Origin: G963662605 sp963667005 | Lineage (GTDB): Bacteria > Bacteroidota > Ignavibacteria > Ignavibacteriales > Ignavibacteriaceae | Assembly (NCBI GenBank): GCA_963667005.1 | Contig: OY762937.1 | Coordinates: 1,798,001 to 1,862,000 of the forward strand | Length of the DNA: 64,000 nt | Direction of reading: 5' to 3' | Shown: positions 63,278-64,000 of the stretch, one piece after another | Position numbering within the stretch: position 1 is the first letter of the stretch | Layout: every line of letters begins with the position of its first letter | Position numbers and translations under genes: made by a program | Notes under the pieces: model-generated | The model's input: the letters and a program-made list of their open reading frames with translations, nothing else | What the model was told of the DNA's origin: nothing | Database searches by the model: none

Positions 63278-64000
63278 TTAAACCTGAATTAACTTAATAA
63301 CTGTTGTCTCATTGAACTCATCCTGGGTAATTTTCTTAGCCTTAAGCGCAGTATCATAACCTGTAATGTTGAACAAAGTGTCGAAGGTATAGTCACATTC
63401 GTTAAGGGCAGCAATATACATGTTACGAGCTTTACTAATCATACTCCAAGTATCGTCCCCGACAACTTGCCAAAACATCTTTTTTGTTTTATTTAGGGAT
63501 GAATAAAAGTTACTACCGGATTGATTTGTTGTAAAAAGCCAAACAACATTCCCAATTCCTGAATAATATTGAGGAACTAAAACTGCAAAGCCCTTACGAT
63601 TTAAAGAATTATCCGGTTGGCCTGATAGCACTCCGCCCTTATTAGAAATATATATTTCTTCAATATCGTCTGAATTAGTACAATCTCCATATTCAACTGT
63701 TTGTACTATTTTAGCCTCTCCGGGAGCTCCTTTAATGTAGAGCTTCATCCCCTTAACGGCTTGCGAGTAATCACATTGAATAGATGTATCTTTAAGAATA
63801 TCATGATCAGTAATCGTCTTTACCGGAAATGTATTTGAATAGCTGCGGCTCAAACAGTAAAATGTTCGCTTGGATTGTTCGTAAAAGCCGGTACAACCCA
63901 ACATATTCAGAATATCTTTAATTGTATCAATTCCATTTGTATACCAATTTGCATTGAGTCCTGTTCCTGTGTTGAAGAAAAAAGAGGTCTGCATCATAAA
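63278..64000 (-). CDS. Phage-like protein of unknown function (partial at the right edge)
   Basis: 240 residues visible and the frame is open through the window edge: the codon before the first ATG (63997) reads Phe, so the true start may be outside. Rich in Asn, Tyr, Thr and Ser (SYSNTFPVKTITDHDIL; YYSGIGNVVWLFTTNQSGSN), with a C-terminal stretch KAKKITQDEFNETTVIKLIQV. This composition is common in tail or baseplate proteins of phages from Bacteroidota, but I recognise no family. Same strand as the methylase, 163 nt upstream of its start. Confidence 0.6.
   Translation of the reverse strand, partial: FMMQTSFFFNTGTGLNANWYTNGIDTIKDILNMLGCTGFYEQSKRTFYCLSRSYSNTFPVKTITDHDILKDTSIQCDYSQAVKGMKLYIKGAPGEAKIVQTVEYGDCTNSDDIEEIYISNKGGVLSGQPDNSLNRKGFAVLVPQYYSGIGNVVWLFTTNQSGSNFYSSLNKTKKMFWQVVGDDTWSMISKARNMYIAALNECDYTFDTLFNITGYDTALKAKKITQDEFNETTVIKLIQV

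Larger units (their letters stand above)
62215..64000. mobile_element. Edge of a probable prophage or transposable phage (partial)
   Basis: From about 62.2 kb to the window end, the gene content changes to a stand-alone D12 adenine methylase and an unidentified phage-like protein, both leftward, directly next to a truncated host gene. Candidate end sequences at 62224-62276: two TTAGTTTGAGA direct copies 22 nt apart and an inverted pair. The exact boundary cannot be set by reading; about 62205-62225 is my estimate. No integrase or transposase is visible in the part shown. Confidence 0.55.

Overview
The window looks like a chromosome segment of a Gram-negative bacterium of the FCB group, most likely from the Ignavibacteria/Kapabacteria (Chlorobi-related) side of Bacteroidota. 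The reasons are secreted proteins ending in a type IX secretion (T9SS) tail with the YPNPFNP signature, an OprF/Oar-like TonB receptor with an N-terminal carboxypeptidase-regulatory domain, paired ExbD proteins with TonB, OmpH/Skp pairs after BamA, and lipid A synthesis (LpxD). The assignment is by gene content only.

Layout. 1-9.8 kb: division and cell-wall (dcw) cluster murF-mraY-murD-ftsW-murG-murC-ftsQ-ftsA-ftsZ, tightly packed and closed by a strong terminator. 9.9-13.5 kb (minus): thioredoxin-fold YyaL-like protein and a CCA-adding/poly(A) polymerase-type nucleotidyltransferase. 13.9-19.8 kb: secreted T9SS cargo (a GH13 amylase, an HExxH metalloprotease) and a small secreted protein. 20.0-24.0 kb: etfB-etfA-acyl-CoA dehydrogenase. 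24.2-31.6 kb: ExbB-ExbD-ExbD-TonB, a second TonB, a small membrane protein, a PstS-like lipoprotein and a TPR protein. 31.8-37.5 kb: envelope biogenesis (uppS-bamA-skp-skp-lpxD). 37.5-40.1 kb (minus): marC-queE-queD-truA (queuosine/pseudouridine tRNA modification) and tRNA-Pro. 40.1-46.1 kb: a palindromic repeat element, an SpmA/SpmB-type membrane protein, DinB, a KduD-like SDR, a dockerin-bearing secreted protein and an outer-membrane barrel. 46.2-55.9 kb (minus): a five-gene signalling operon, hybrid histidine kinase - SiaB - SiaC - small coiled-coil protein - TPR protein with three CbbX-type AAA+ domains. 56-62 kb: bacteriohemerythrin, TonB-dependent receptor, tRNA-Val with a strange decayed copy, tRNA-Gly, a PAS histidine kinase. 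62.0-64.0 kb: the first 80 codons of a polysaccharide-lyase-like gene cut off by the edge of a probable prophage carrying a D12 adenine methylase and an unidentified phage-like protein.

Most of the window is housekeeping. The best candidates for something undescribed are the SiaB/SiaC operon wired to a hybrid kinase and a triple-AAA+ machine, the tRNA-Val-derived repeat in which two arms have become extended palindromes, and a set of short inverted-repeat elements that share ends.
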